A program made the position numbers and the translations under genes. Positions 1-7,862 of a stretch of DNA of 64,000 nt are shown here, piece after piece. Each line of letters opens with the position of its first letter. Position 1 is the first letter of the stretch. Below the pieces are notes generated by a model. The model made no database searches. It worked only from the letters and a program-made list of their open reading frames with translations, and was not told the origin of the DNA. This DNA comes from Virgibacillus ndiopensis (GTDB lineage Bacteria; Bacillota; Bacilli; Bacillales; Amphibacillaceae). Where the stretch lies: positions 1,054,001 to 1,118,000 of the forward strand of contig NZ_FZMZ01000006.1 in assembly GCF_900187325.1 (NCBI RefSeq). Reading direction: 5' to 3'.

Positions 1-1
1 A

Positions 2-112
2 TGGGATCAGTTGGATATGTATTACCATGCGCCGGTTTTGAACGCAAGAAAAGAGAAGATTGGTGAAATCAAGTCATCGTTCGAATTAAATAGTACACAA
101 AAAGTAAACTGA
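2..112 (+). CDS. Peptide ABC transporter substrate-binding protein, C-terminal fragment
   Basis: An open frame enters from the left edge and gives 36 residues before a TGA at 110-112, including LDMYYHAPVLNARKEKIG. The position directly upstream of a peptide-transporter ATPase and the aromatic-rich tail resemble the C-terminus of OppA/DppA-type binding proteins, but the fragment is too short for a family call on its own. The next gene starts 12 bases after the stop, so the two are probably co-transcribed. Confidence 0.45.
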   Translation, partial: WDQLDMYYHAPVLNARKEKIGEIKSSFELNSTQKVN

Positions 113-124
113 GGGGAATGTTAA

Positions 125-2110
125 ATGGAGCCACTATTATCAATCAAAGATTTACATGTAACCTTTCAAACACATGCAGGAAATGTCAACGCAGTTAGAG
201 GAGTCGATTTGTCAGTAGGTAAAGGAGAAACACTTGCTATTGTAGGTGAATCGGGGTCAGGTAAATCAGTAACATCAAAAGCTATTATGGGACTGTTACC
301 AAAACAGAATGCTTCTATTGATCAGGGAGAAATATGGTTTGAGGATCGAAACTTATTATCATTAAAGAGCAAGGAAATGCAAAAAGTACGTGGTTCGGAA
401 ATTGCTGTAATTTTTCAAGATCCTATGACAGCATTAAATCCAACAATGAAAGTAGGAAAGCAGGTTATTGAAAGTGCGGTAAAACACCGTAAATTAGGGA
501 AGCAAGAAGCGAATAAGTTGGCTTTAGAACTTTTTGAATTAGTCGGGATACCTAATCCAGAAGCCCGACTTAATCAATACCCTCATCAATTCTCGGGAGG
601 GATGAGACAGAGAGTAGTGATTGCTATGGCGCTTGCTTGTAACCCTAAATTATTAATAGCAGATGAACCAACCACAGCTCTTGACGTAACAATACAAGCT
701 CAAATATTAGATTTGTTAAAAAGCATCCAAAAAAAGACAGGGACTTCAATCATTTTTATTACCCATGATTTAGGTGTAGTAGCTAACATAGCTGACTCAG
801 TAGCAGTCATGTATGCTGGGAAAATAGTTGAAAAAGGCACGGTTGAGGAAATATTTCATCAACCTACCCATCCTTATAACTGGGGGCTTCTACAATCAAT
901 GCCAAATCTAGATACAAAAGGAAAATTATATTCAATTCCAGGAAGCCCACCGGATTTAATGAATCCACCAAAAGGGGATGCATTTGCATCTCGTAATGAG
1001 TTTGCTCTAGCAATTGACTATGAAAAACAACCACCGATGTTTCAAATAACTAAGACTCACTCAGCAGCATCATGGTTATTACACCCACAGGCACCTAAGA
1101 TAGAATTTATTAAGCAAATAAACAAGGATTTATCGGAACACAAACCAAATTATAATAAAACGGAAAATAAGCAAACATTATTAGAAGTGAAGAATTTAAA
1201 AAAACATTTCAAACTTCAATCAAAACAAACGTTGAAAGCTGTGGATGGAATTAATTTAGAAATAAAAAAAGGAGAAACATTGGGATTAGTTGGTGAGTCA
1301 GGCTGTGGAAAATCAACTGCTGGACGAACATTGATGGGACTCTATGAATCGACTAGTGGAGAAGTCGTATATAATAAAGTTTCTCTAAACCAGGCAAATA
1401 AAAAGAATTTCACACAAAAGATACAAATGATTTTTCAGGATCCGTATGCTTCTCTTGATCCTCGTAAAAAAGTAGAAGATATCATAGCTGAAGGCATTGA
1501 TATCCATCAACTAACAAAAAGCTATAATGAACGAAAAGAAAAGGTAAAAGAACTACTTGAGACAGTTGGTCTACAATCTGAACATGCCTCGAGATACCCT
1601 CATGAATTTTCAGGTGGACAGCGCCAACGAATTGGGATTGCACGCGCTTTAGCTGTAGAACCGGAACTGATTATTGCCGACGAACCGATATCTGCACTGG
1701 ATGTGTCCATTCAAGCACAAGTAGTTAATTTGTTAATGAAACTTCAAAAAGAAAGAGATCTTACCTTTCTTTTTATAGCCCATGATTTATCAATGGTTAA
1801 ATATATTAGTGATAGAATTGGTGTAATGTATCTTGGAGGGATGGTTGAGTTAGCAGAAGCAGATGAGCTTTATAAACAACCAATGCATCCTTATACACAA
1901 GCTCTTTTATCTGCTATTCCAATACCTGATCCAGTTGTAGAGAAAAGTAGAGAACGTGTAATCCTCCAGGGTGGATTACCAAGTCCGATTACGCCACCAA
2001 CAGGTTGTCGTTTTCGTACGAGATGTTCATTGGCAACTGAAGAATGTGAAGTTGTTCCAAAGTGGAGAGAGGTTGAAGAAGGGCATTGGGTTGCTTGCCA
2101 TTATGCTTAA
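125..2110 (+). CDS. Fused OppD-OppF type oligopeptide ABC transporter ATPase
   Basis: A 661-residue cytoplasmic protein with two complete ABC ATPase domains that would power di/oligopeptide uptake. The N-terminal half has Walker A GESGSGKS (about residue 41), Q-loop QDPMTALNP, signature FSGGMRQR and Walker B LLIADEPTTALD. The C-terminal half repeats this with GESGCGKST, QDPYASLDP, FSGGQRQR and LIIADEPISALD. The linker (about 300-340, SWLLHPQAPK) resembles the C-terminus of Bacillus OppD/AppD, and the end carries the cysteine-containing oligopeptide-ATPase tail (GCRFRTRC...WVACHYA). OppD and OppF are usually separate proteins of about 330 residues, so this is a fusion comparable in layout to YejF/GsiA. 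An AGGGGAA Shine-Dalgarno precedes the ATG. The permease genes should lie to the left of the window. The substrate cannot be read from the sequence. Confidence 0.9.
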   Translation: MEPLLSIKDLHVTFQTHAGNVNAVRGVDLSVGKGETLAIVGESGSGKSVTSKAIMGLLPKQNASIDQGEIWFEDRNLLSLKSKEMQKVRGSEIAVIFQDPMTALNPTMKVGKQVIESAVKHRKLGKQEANKLALELFELVGIPNPEARLNQYPHQFSGGMRQRVVIAMALACNPKLLIADEPTTALDVTIQAQILDLLKSIQKKTGTSIIFITHDLGVVANIADSVAVMYAGKIVEKGTVEEIFHQPTHPYNWGLLQSMPNLDTKGKLYSIPGSPPDLMNPPKGDAFASRNEFALAIDYEKQPPMFQITKTHSAASWLLHPQAPKIEFIKQINKDLSEHKPNYNKTENKQTLLEVKNLKKHFKLQSKQTLKAVDGINLEIKKGETLGLVGESGCGKSTAGRTLMGLYESTSGEVVYNKVSLNQANKKNFTQKIQMIFQDPYASLDPRKKVEDIIAEGIDIHQLTKSYNERKEKVKELLETVGLQSEHASRYPHEFSGGQRQRIGIARALAVEPELIIADEPISALDVSIQAQVVNLLMKLQKERDLTFLFIAHDLSMVKYISDRIGVMYLGGMVELAEADELYKQPMHPYTQALLSAIPIPDPVVEKSRERVILQGGLPSPITPPTGCRFRTRCSLATEECEVVPKWREVEEGHWVACHYA

Positions 2111-2178
2111 TGAGTTCCTGATACTTGTACCTTCCTGTTTAATGTCATATTCTGTTTAATGAATATTATGATCTGAAG

Positions 2179-2225
2179 AAGCTGTTAGTTCAAATGCATG
2201 TCATTGGAGCAAACAGCTTTTTTCT
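2179..2225 (+). terminator. Rho-independent terminator after the opp operon
   Basis: An 8-bp stem AAGCTGTT / AACAGCTT with a loop of about 25 nt is followed by TTTTTCTT. It lies 70 bases after the ATPase stop. The large loop makes it weaker than a textbook terminator. Confidence 0.6.
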
Positions 2226-2660
2226 TGTTAATAATGTATCTACCCGGTTTCCTATCCTTGTTATACATTTAACCAAAATGATAGACGGTTCTGTCCATGT
2301 TGTGGCAAAAGCTGTTTTAAGTTTTAAAAAGGAAGGATATAAGAAAACGGACATTCATTTAAAAGAAGTATATAATATTCTTTCATTCTTAGGTTTGGAA
2401 ACTAGCTAGTAAAAATATGTTAAGAAGTTTATTGGAGATGTCAAGATTATTTAATAAAGGATTATTTGTGAAAAGCATCCAGTCTTTTTTGCGGAAATAC
2501 AAGCTGGCGATATTGTCCTAACAGACTTAGGAGTAAGTACCCAGGCAATGTTAAAGGATTCTCAGCCTCTCGATGATTTTTTTATTATTCCCTTAAAATC
2601 GATCGATTCATGTCTTTAACGCGCCATCTTCCGCTGCAACTGGAACATTAGAGATTGGTA
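2226..2660 (+). pseudogene. Degenerate coding remnant, family not recognised
   Basis: No intact gene fits here. Short protein-like stretches appear in different plus-strand frames: one up to the stop near 2409 (KKEGYKKTDIHLKEVYNIL), a second around 2490-2590 (FFAEIQAGDIVLTDLGVS, PLDDFFIIPLKSI) and a third near 2600-2660 (NAPSSAATGTLEIG). The order and spacing look like one gene broken by several frameshifts and stops. I do not recognise the parent family. It could also be chance open frame. Confidence 0.35.
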
Positions 2661-2679
2661 GAAATCATAACCAAAACAC

Positions 2680-3738
2680 CTAATAGGCATATTCTTCTTG
2701 TATACGATAAATTTCATCCATTAAGTTGTTTCCAACGATAGGTGTTATTTTTTCATACACAGGTTTTAATGCCTTTTTCCATTGGTCTCGCTCTTCAGTT
2801 GATAAAATATGGATGTCTATCGTTTTAAGTAATTTTAATTCTCGGATATCCTTGTCGTTCATCTCAATCGAATGTCGTCGGCCCCACTCAGTAGCTTCCT
2901 GCATTGCATCTTTTATAGATAATTGCACTTCGTTTGATAAGGAATCCCAAAACTCTCTATTGATCAAAACGCCATAACCGAGGTAAGCATGATTACTAAT
3001 TGTCATGTATTTTTGATGTTGATAGAACTTTTTAGTATATATGTTAGAAACGGTATTTTCTTGACCATCCACGAAATTTACTTCAAGATTTCGATATGTT
3101 TTATTAAATGGAAGCGTGCTTGTACTTGCATTCAGTTGGTCATACTGTTCTTCAATAACAGGGCTTGGCATAACACGGAAATGAAGTCGGTTGAAATCAC
3201 TCGGTTGTAAAATTGGACGTGTTTGATTGGTGATTTGTTTAAAGTTGTTATACCAAAAAGTCATCCCTTTAACATTTGTCCCATTAAGCTCCTCCATCAA
3301 AGTCTGTCCGATCTCACCTTCATAGGCTGCTACTACAGCTTGCTGAGTTGGAAATGCAAATGGCAGGTCAAGCACCTGCCATGTTGGAAACCGGTCAGTT
3401 AACTTAGCTGTTGCTGGGGCGATCATTTCCACATTTCCATTTTGGATAGCTTCCCACTCGTTGGTATCATTATATAAAGTAGCATTTGGGAAAATATGTA
3501 CCTTCACTTTTCCATTTGTCTTATCCTCAACTAGTTCTGCGAAACGTTGTGCTGTTCGGCCTTTAGGGGTATTTTTTGCAACAACATGACTAAAACGGAT
3601 GATTATTTGTTCATCCAGTCCTTCCTGTTCATCATCATAATCTTTTGTAGTTTGGATTGAGTCCATATCAAACCCAATCATTACAGCTGAGACAAGTCCT
3701 GTTATAATGAAAGTTAGAATTATGAAAATGTTTCGCAT
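2680..3738 (-). CDS. dctB: DctP-family solute-binding protein, DctB-like co-sensor
   Basis: A 352-residue exported protein with one N-terminal hydrophobic segment (about 4-23) and no lipobox cysteine. The body is typical DctP-family TRAP binding protein (IIRFSHVVAKNTPKGRTAQ, then NGKVKVHIFPNATLYND and the LDLPFAFP segment). No DctQ/DctM genes adjoin it. Instead it is transcribed divergently from a CitA/DctS-type sensor kinase and its regulator. That arrangement matches Bacillus subtilis dctB-dctS-dctR, where DctB works with the kinase as extracellular ligand sensor rather than as a transport component. AAAGGGGA precedes the start. A role as C4-dicarboxylate (or similar organic acid) co-sensor is inferred from context; it could also serve a TRAP permease encoded elsewhere. 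Confidence 0.75.
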   Translation of the reverse strand: MRNIFIILTFIITGLVSAVMIGFDMDSIQTTKDYDDEQEGLDEQIIIRFSHVVAKNTPKGRTAQRFAELVEDKTNGKVKVHIFPNATLYNDTNEWEAIQNGNVEMIAPATAKLTDRFPTWQVLDLPFAFPTQQAVVAAYEGEIGQTLMEELNGTNVKGMTFWYNNFKQITNQTRPILQPSDFNRLHFRVMPSPVIEEQYDQLNASTSTLPFNKTYRNLEVNFVDGQENTVSNIYTKKFYQHQKYMTISNHAYLGYGVLINREFWDSLSNEVQLSIKDAMQEATEWGRRHSIEMNDKDIRELKLLKTIDIHILSTEERDQWKKALKPVYEKITPIVGNNLMDEIYRIQEEYAY

Positions 3739-3825
3739 TTAGATTCCCCTTTGAGAAAGCTACTGTTTACAAGATTTTATCACAAAGTTTTCTATTGTAA
3801 CAAAACAGAGGGAGAAAGGTTTATT

Positions 3826-5457
3826 ATGTTCTTACGAAAAATGCCGATACGCTTAAAAATTATGATTCTATCATTTGGGATTGTTCTATTTACCTTACTG
3901 ATAGGTGGAATTATTTTAATAGGAAATATTTATCAAGGAAAAGAAAACCAACTCGGTGATCGAGGACTGATGACTGGAAGAATAGTCGCGAATTTACCAG
4001 AAATAAAAGAGTCGGTGGTTCAATCGGAGGGATGGAAAGTAATTAACCCGATTGTCGAGCGAATCCGAACGATTAATCAGGTGGATTATATTGTCGTATT
4101 GAACATGAATCGAATTCGCTTTTCCCATCCAATTGCAAGCCGGCTCGGAACTATTTCTTCTGGTAAAGATGAGGGGGCGGCCTTTGCTGAGCACAGTTAT
4201 GTGTCCAAAGCTAAAGGGGAGCAGGGAACGGCAGTCCGTTCATTTGTGCCGATTATGAATGAAGAATTTGAACAAATTGGTGTTGTGATTGTAGGGAATA
4301 TGCTTCCATCATTATTAACCATTCTTTCATCGTTCCAGGTCGAAATTATAGCAATAGCCCTGTTGACATTAGTGTTTGGAATGATTGGTTCGTATTTATT
4401 GGCACGCCATGTAAAACAACAAACATTTTTTATGGAACCGTACGAAATGGCTCGTGTTCTTAAAGAACGGACAACGGTTTTTCAAGCTATGCATGAAGGT
4501 GTAATTGCAGTTGATCGAGATGAGAGATTGGTCGTTTTTAATGAAAAGGCAAAAGAGATTTTAAACATAGAGATAGAAGTAAATGGGGAGCAGTTGGAAA
4601 CTATCTTAAATGATTCTGTTGTTGCCAAGCAGTTACGGAAAAAAACAGCAGTATACAACGAAACGATACGAGTCGGTGAAAAGTTAATCGTATTAAACCG
4701 TATTCCTATTGAATTGGAAAATGAATTGATAGGATGTGTCGTTATTTTTCAGGACCGAACGGATGTAACAAAAATGGCCGAAGAATTAACGGGAGTGAAG
4801 GCTTTTGTTGATGCTTTACGGTTGCAAAATCACGAACACATGAACAAGTTACATACAATAGCTGGATTAATACAGCTAGAAGAAAATGATAAAGCACTAG
4901 AATATGTATTTGATACGACAAAAAATCAAGAGGAAATGATGAAGTTCATTTTAGATCGAATAAAAAATTACAGTATTGCCGGATTATTTATAAGTAAAAT
5001 TCGTCGTGGTGAAGAGCTGGGAATTGACGTTTGGATTCATAATAATAGTCGGTTGGACAGATTTCCATTAATGCTGAATCATCATGATTTTGTGATGATA
5101 TTAGGTAATTTATTAGAAAATGCCTTTGATGCCTTTGCAGATTTTGACCGGAAAAATAAACGAATAGAAGTGTACGTATTTCAAAACAAAGAAGTGTGTA
5201 CGATCCAAGTTTCTGATAATGGAAAAGGCATTGTTGATCATACACGAATTTTTGACAAAGGTTTCACAACAAAGGGTGGAGATGGATCTGGTATTGGGTT
5301 ATATCTCATTAAACAAATCGTAACGAAGGCAGGGGGAACAATTGACGTTCAGTCACGTCTAAACAAGGGAACTCAATTTTTCCTGCAGCTACCAATGACA
5401 TTAGAGGGGGAACATATTGATGAAAAAAGAAGCGCTAATAAAAGTGCTGTTAATTGA
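3826..5457 (+). CDS. dctS: Sensor histidine kinase, CitA/DcuS/DctS family
   Basis: A 543-residue membrane kinase. I chose ATG 3826 because GGGAGAAAGG lies just upstream; an in-frame extension to 3751 has no good ribosome site. Order: TM1 (about 11-33), an extracytoplasmic PAS-like sensor with VDYIVVLNMNRIRFSHP, TM2 (about 170-190), a cytoplasmic PAS domain (FQAMHEGVIAVDRDERLVVF), a SpoOB-type dimerisation region with the likely phospho-accepting His in LRLQNHEHMNKLHTI, and an ATPase domain with N-box ILGNLLENAFDA and G-boxes VSDNGKGI and GDGSGIGLYL. Members sense citrate, malate, fumarate or succinate. The response regulator gene overlaps its 3' end. With the divergent dctB-like gene it forms a three-part sensory module, probably for the TRAP transporter downstream. 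Confidence 0.9.
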   Translation: MFLRKMPIRLKIMILSFGIVLFTLLIGGIILIGNIYQGKENQLGDRGLMTGRIVANLPEIKESVVQSEGWKVINPIVERIRTINQVDYIVVLNMNRIRFSHPIASRLGTISSGKDEGAAFAEHSYVSKAKGEQGTAVRSFVPIMNEEFEQIGVVIVGNMLPSLLTILSSFQVEIIAIALLTLVFGMIGSYLLARHVKQQTFFMEPYEMARVLKERTTVFQAMHEGVIAVDRDERLVVFNEKAKEILNIEIEVNGEQLETILNDSVVAKQLRKKTAVYNETIRVGEKLIVLNRIPIELENELIGCVVIFQDRTDVTKMAEELTGVKAFVDALRLQNHEHMNKLHTIAGLIQLEENDKALEYVFDTTKNQEEMMKFILDRIKNYSIAGLFISKIRRGEELGIDVWIHNNSRLDRFPLMLNHHDFVMILGNLLENAFDAFADFDRKNKRIEVYVFQNKEVCTIQVSDNGKGIVDHTRIFDKGFTTKGGDGSGIGLYLIKQIVTKAGGTIDVQSRLNKGTQFFLQLPMTLEGEHIDEKRSANKSAVN

Positions 5458-6109
5458 AGATGATCCAATGGTACAGGAAGTAAATCGACAATTAATTGAG
5501 AAAGTGGAAGGGTTTCACGTTGTTGAGATAGCTAGTGATGGGAAAGAGGGGGTGGAGATTGCTAAAAAGGCAAACCCTGACCTTGTTTTACTTGATATTT
5601 ATATGCCAGAACAGGATGGAATCAAAACATTAAAAGACTTCAGACGTCTAGAACTTGATATCGATGTTATTATTGTTTCTGCTGCTGATGATACCGAAAC
5701 GATACGGGAAGCTATTCATCACGGAGCTATTGACTATATCATAAAGCCTTTTAAGTTTGAACGGTTGGTGCTTGCTCTAAGTAAATATAAGGGATTCCGA
5801 CGTCAATTTTCAGAAAAGGAAAAGGCTGCACAGCATGAAATTGACACATGGATTACTCAAAAGCCAAAAGAAAGTTCTAACAATCAGATTCTGCCTAAAG
5901 GATTAAATCAACAAACGTTGGCGCAGGTTATAGAATTTCTATCTAATCAGGATTCAGCGGTTTCAGCTGATGAAACCGCTGAACATATTGGAATTGCACG
6001 GGTAACGGCGAGAAGATATCTTGATTATTTAGGGAAAATTGAACGGGTTGAAATCCAACTGCAATATGGGGTAGTTGGACGGCCAATTAATCGGTATCAG
6101 CTAATGTAA
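5420..6109 (+). CDS. dctR: Response regulator, CitB/DctR family
   Basis: A 229-residue two-component regulator. The receiver domain (about 8-125) has the phospho-acceptor Asp in LVLLDIYMPEQDG, the switch residue in IIVSAAD and the conserved Lys in DYIIKPF. The C-terminus carries a CitT-type helix-turn-helix (SADETAEHIGIARVTARRYL). The start lies inside the last codons of the kinase gene (38-base overlap), so translation is coupled. ATG 5420 sits 9 bases after GAGGGGG; a TTG three bases earlier is the alternative. The probable target is the TRAP operon starting 250 bases downstream, as in other DctSR systems. Confidence 0.88.
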   Translation: MKKEALIKVLLIEDDPMVQEVNRQLIEKVEGFHVVEIASDGKEGVEIAKKANPDLVLLDIYMPEQDGIKTLKDFRRLELDIDVIIVSAADDTETIREAIHHGAIDYIIKPFKFERLVLALSKYKGFRRQFSEKEKAAQHEIDTWITQKPKESSNNQILPKGLNQQTLAQVIEFLSNQDSAVSADETAEHIGIARVTARRYLDYLGKIERVEIQLQYGVVGRPINRYQLM

Positions 6110-6144
6110 GGCATACCTGTACTGATTTTGAAACATTTAGCTAC

Positions 6145-6245
6145 ACGGGCTAGCGACTCGAGACGTAAACAATGGACACTCCGAGCACTAAATTCATGTG
6201 CTCTACGGTCCCTTGTTTACGCTTTTTGGCGCTGACCAAGCCCGT
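6145..6245. repeat. Nested 101-bp inverted repeat
   Basis: Four pairs of arms are nested: ACGGGCT (6145) with AGCCCGT (6239), AGCG (6152) with CGCT (6230), CGTAAACAA (6164) with TTGTTTACG (6213) and GAGCAC (6183) with GTGCTC (6198). It lies between dctR and the TRAP operon. It could end dctSR transcription (CTTTTTGG follows the inner stem) or be a small cruciform or mobile repeat. No copy was noticed elsewhere in the window. Confidence 0.6.
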
Positions 6246-6311
6246 TCCGCTTGTGAACGAGACCAAAAAGAACAAAATGTCCAATATGTTCAAAATATTT
6301 TAAAATCATAA

Positions 6312-6325
6312 TGTAAGCGTTATCA
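6312..6325 (+). promoter_or_regulatory. CcpA-binding cre site upstream of the TRAP operon
   Basis: TGTAAGCGTTATCA fits the cre consensus TGWNANCGNTNWCA at every defined position. It lies 35 bases before the TAXI lipoprotein start, a position suited to repression by CcpA when preferred sugars are present. Confidence 0.75.
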
Positions 6326-6359
6326 TATACAAAAGGTTTTTAGAGGGAGGATTAGTAAA

Positions 6360-7358
6360 ATGAAAAAATATTTAGTCTTCATTACTTTATTTGTGTTAAG
6401 TGTTGTTTTAACAGCGTGTGGTGGTGATAAAGAAGCCGATGGAAGTTCAGGTGGTGAATCAGATGGTGATGCACAACCTATTGTGTTTGGTACTGGTGGC
6501 ACATCAGGAACCTATTATCCAATTGGTGGGGCGTTAAAGCCAATCTTTGAAGAAAGTGATTATATTAGTAATGTTACGGTTGAATCCACTGGAGCATCTG
6601 TAGCAAACATTCAAAATATCCAAGATGGCTTAAACCAAATGACAATTATTATGAGTGATGTAGCTTACGATGCGATTGAAGGAACTGGGCAATTTGAAGG
6701 GAATAAAGTAGATGTTCAAGCAATGGCAGGAATGTATCAAAACGTTGTACAGGTTGTAGCAATGAAAGATAGTGGAATTAAAACGATAGAAGATTTAGAA
6801 GGAAAACGAGTGGGTGTTGGTAAGGTAGGTTCTGGCGTTGAACAAAGTGCACAAAAGGTATTAGAAACCATTGATTTAACGTATGATGATCTTGCAAAAG
6901 TAACACATACAGGTTATGCAGATAGTGTGCAGGAAATGAAAAACGGAAATTTAGATGCTGCATTTTTCACATCCGGTGTCCCTAATAGCAACATAACCGA
7001 TATCATGCAACAAAACGATATCGTATTTGTAGAAATTAAAGACGATGTTGCTACAAAGTTAATGGATAAATATCCATTCTATAAAGCGTTTACCATTCCA
7101 GCTGGGGATAAAGCAATGTACAATTTAGATCAAGAAGTAAATACAGTAGGGATTCAAAACATAATCACGGTTTCTTCTGAATTAAGCAAGGACGCTGTAT
7201 ATGACCTTACAAAACGTTATTATGATTATCTAGGTAGTGAAGAAGTATCCATTAGCGCATTAAAGCAACTAAATCGAGACGAAATAGCGAAAGGGTTAGT
7301 TGTACCACTTCATCCTGGTGCAAAAAAATTCTATGAAGAAAAAGGATTATTGGAGTAA
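6360..7358 (+). CDS. TAXI-family TRAP transporter solute-binding lipoprotein
   Basis: A 332-residue lipoprotein. The signal peptide ends in the lipobox LTAC with Cys20, so the mature protein is membrane-anchored outside the cell. The body is the TAXI (TRAP-associated extracytoplasmic immunogenic) family: FGTGGTSGTYYPIGGALKPI at the start, ESTGASVANIQNIQDG, then KTIEDLEGKRVGVGKVGSG. TAXI proteins bind organic acids such as glutamate or 2-oxoglutarate; the ligand here is unknown. GAGGGAGG lies upstream. It opens a three-gene operon with a DUF1850 protein and a fused permease, under a cre site and probably the adjacent DctSR-like pair. Confidence 0.9.
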   Translation: MKKYLVFITLFVLSVVLTACGGDKEADGSSGGESDGDAQPIVFGTGGTSGTYYPIGGALKPIFEESDYISNVTVESTGASVANIQNIQDGLNQMTIIMSDVAYDAIEGTGQFEGNKVDVQAMAGMYQNVVQVVAMKDSGIKTIEDLEGKRVGVGKVGSGVEQSAQKVLETIDLTYDDLAKVTHTGYADSVQEMKNGNLDAAFFTSGVPNSNITDIMQQNDIVFVEIKDDVATKLMDKYPFYKAFTIPAGDKAMYNLDQEVNTVGIQNIITVSSELSKDAVYDLTKRYYDYLGSEEVSISALKQLNRDEIAKGLVVPLHPGAKKFYEEKGLLE

Positions 7359-7370
7359 GGATTCAGGCTA

Positions 7371-7853
7371 ATGCCTTTTTTTAAAAAAATAATCACGATT
7401 ATAATAACTATTCTGTTTTGTTTAAGTTTATTGTTCTTTCCAGTTCAGGCTCTAACTGTATCAAATGAAAATCAATTTTCCTATGCTTTTTTATTAAATA
7501 ACAATTCTTTTTCTATACACTGGATTCATTCAGTGGAAAAGGAAGAGTGGGTAGAGAATTTTAATGTTCATGGTAATGTAATCAATCTTGATTCGACCAA
7601 ATTTAAAACATTTGGTGCTGGAGTACCGTCCTGGTCGGAGGAACCTACTGTTATAAAGGATGGTTGGGTATATATGGATATTGAACGGGAAATCGGTCAG
7701 GAGCTTGTCATTCGAACAGTTCCAATTAATAACTATCAAGTGGAATTCGATAACGATTTGTATCCATTAATGCCAAGTGATTTCGCTTATAAAATAGAAG
7801 CTAAAAAGACACCATTCATAAATGTTGTATGGACTTATTTGAAGAAATTGTGA
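7371..7853 (+). CDS. DUF1850 domain protein of a TAXI-TRAP system
   Basis: A 160-residue protein with an N-terminal signal or anchor helix (about 7-27) followed by the DUF1850 pattern FSIHWIHSVEKEEWVE and FGAGVPSW. DUF1850 genes are often found between TAXI binding-protein and fused-permease genes, as here; their biochemical role is unknown. It starts 12 bases after the lipoprotein and ends 9 bases before the permease. Confidence 0.8.
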   Translation: MPFFKKIITIIITILFCLSLLFFPVQALTVSNENQFSYAFLLNNNSFSIHWIHSVEKEEWVENFNVHGNVINLDSTKFKTFGAGVPSWSEEPTVIKDGWVYMDIEREIGQELVIRTVPINNYQVEFDNDLYPLMPSDFAYKIEAKKTPFINVVWTYLKKL

Positions 7854-7862
7854 GGTGAAGCA

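Noticed and set aside
2194-2409. 71-residue open frame as an intact gene
   Set aside because: It starts inside the opp terminator hairpin, has no ribosome site, and related-looking sequence continues in other frames after its stop.
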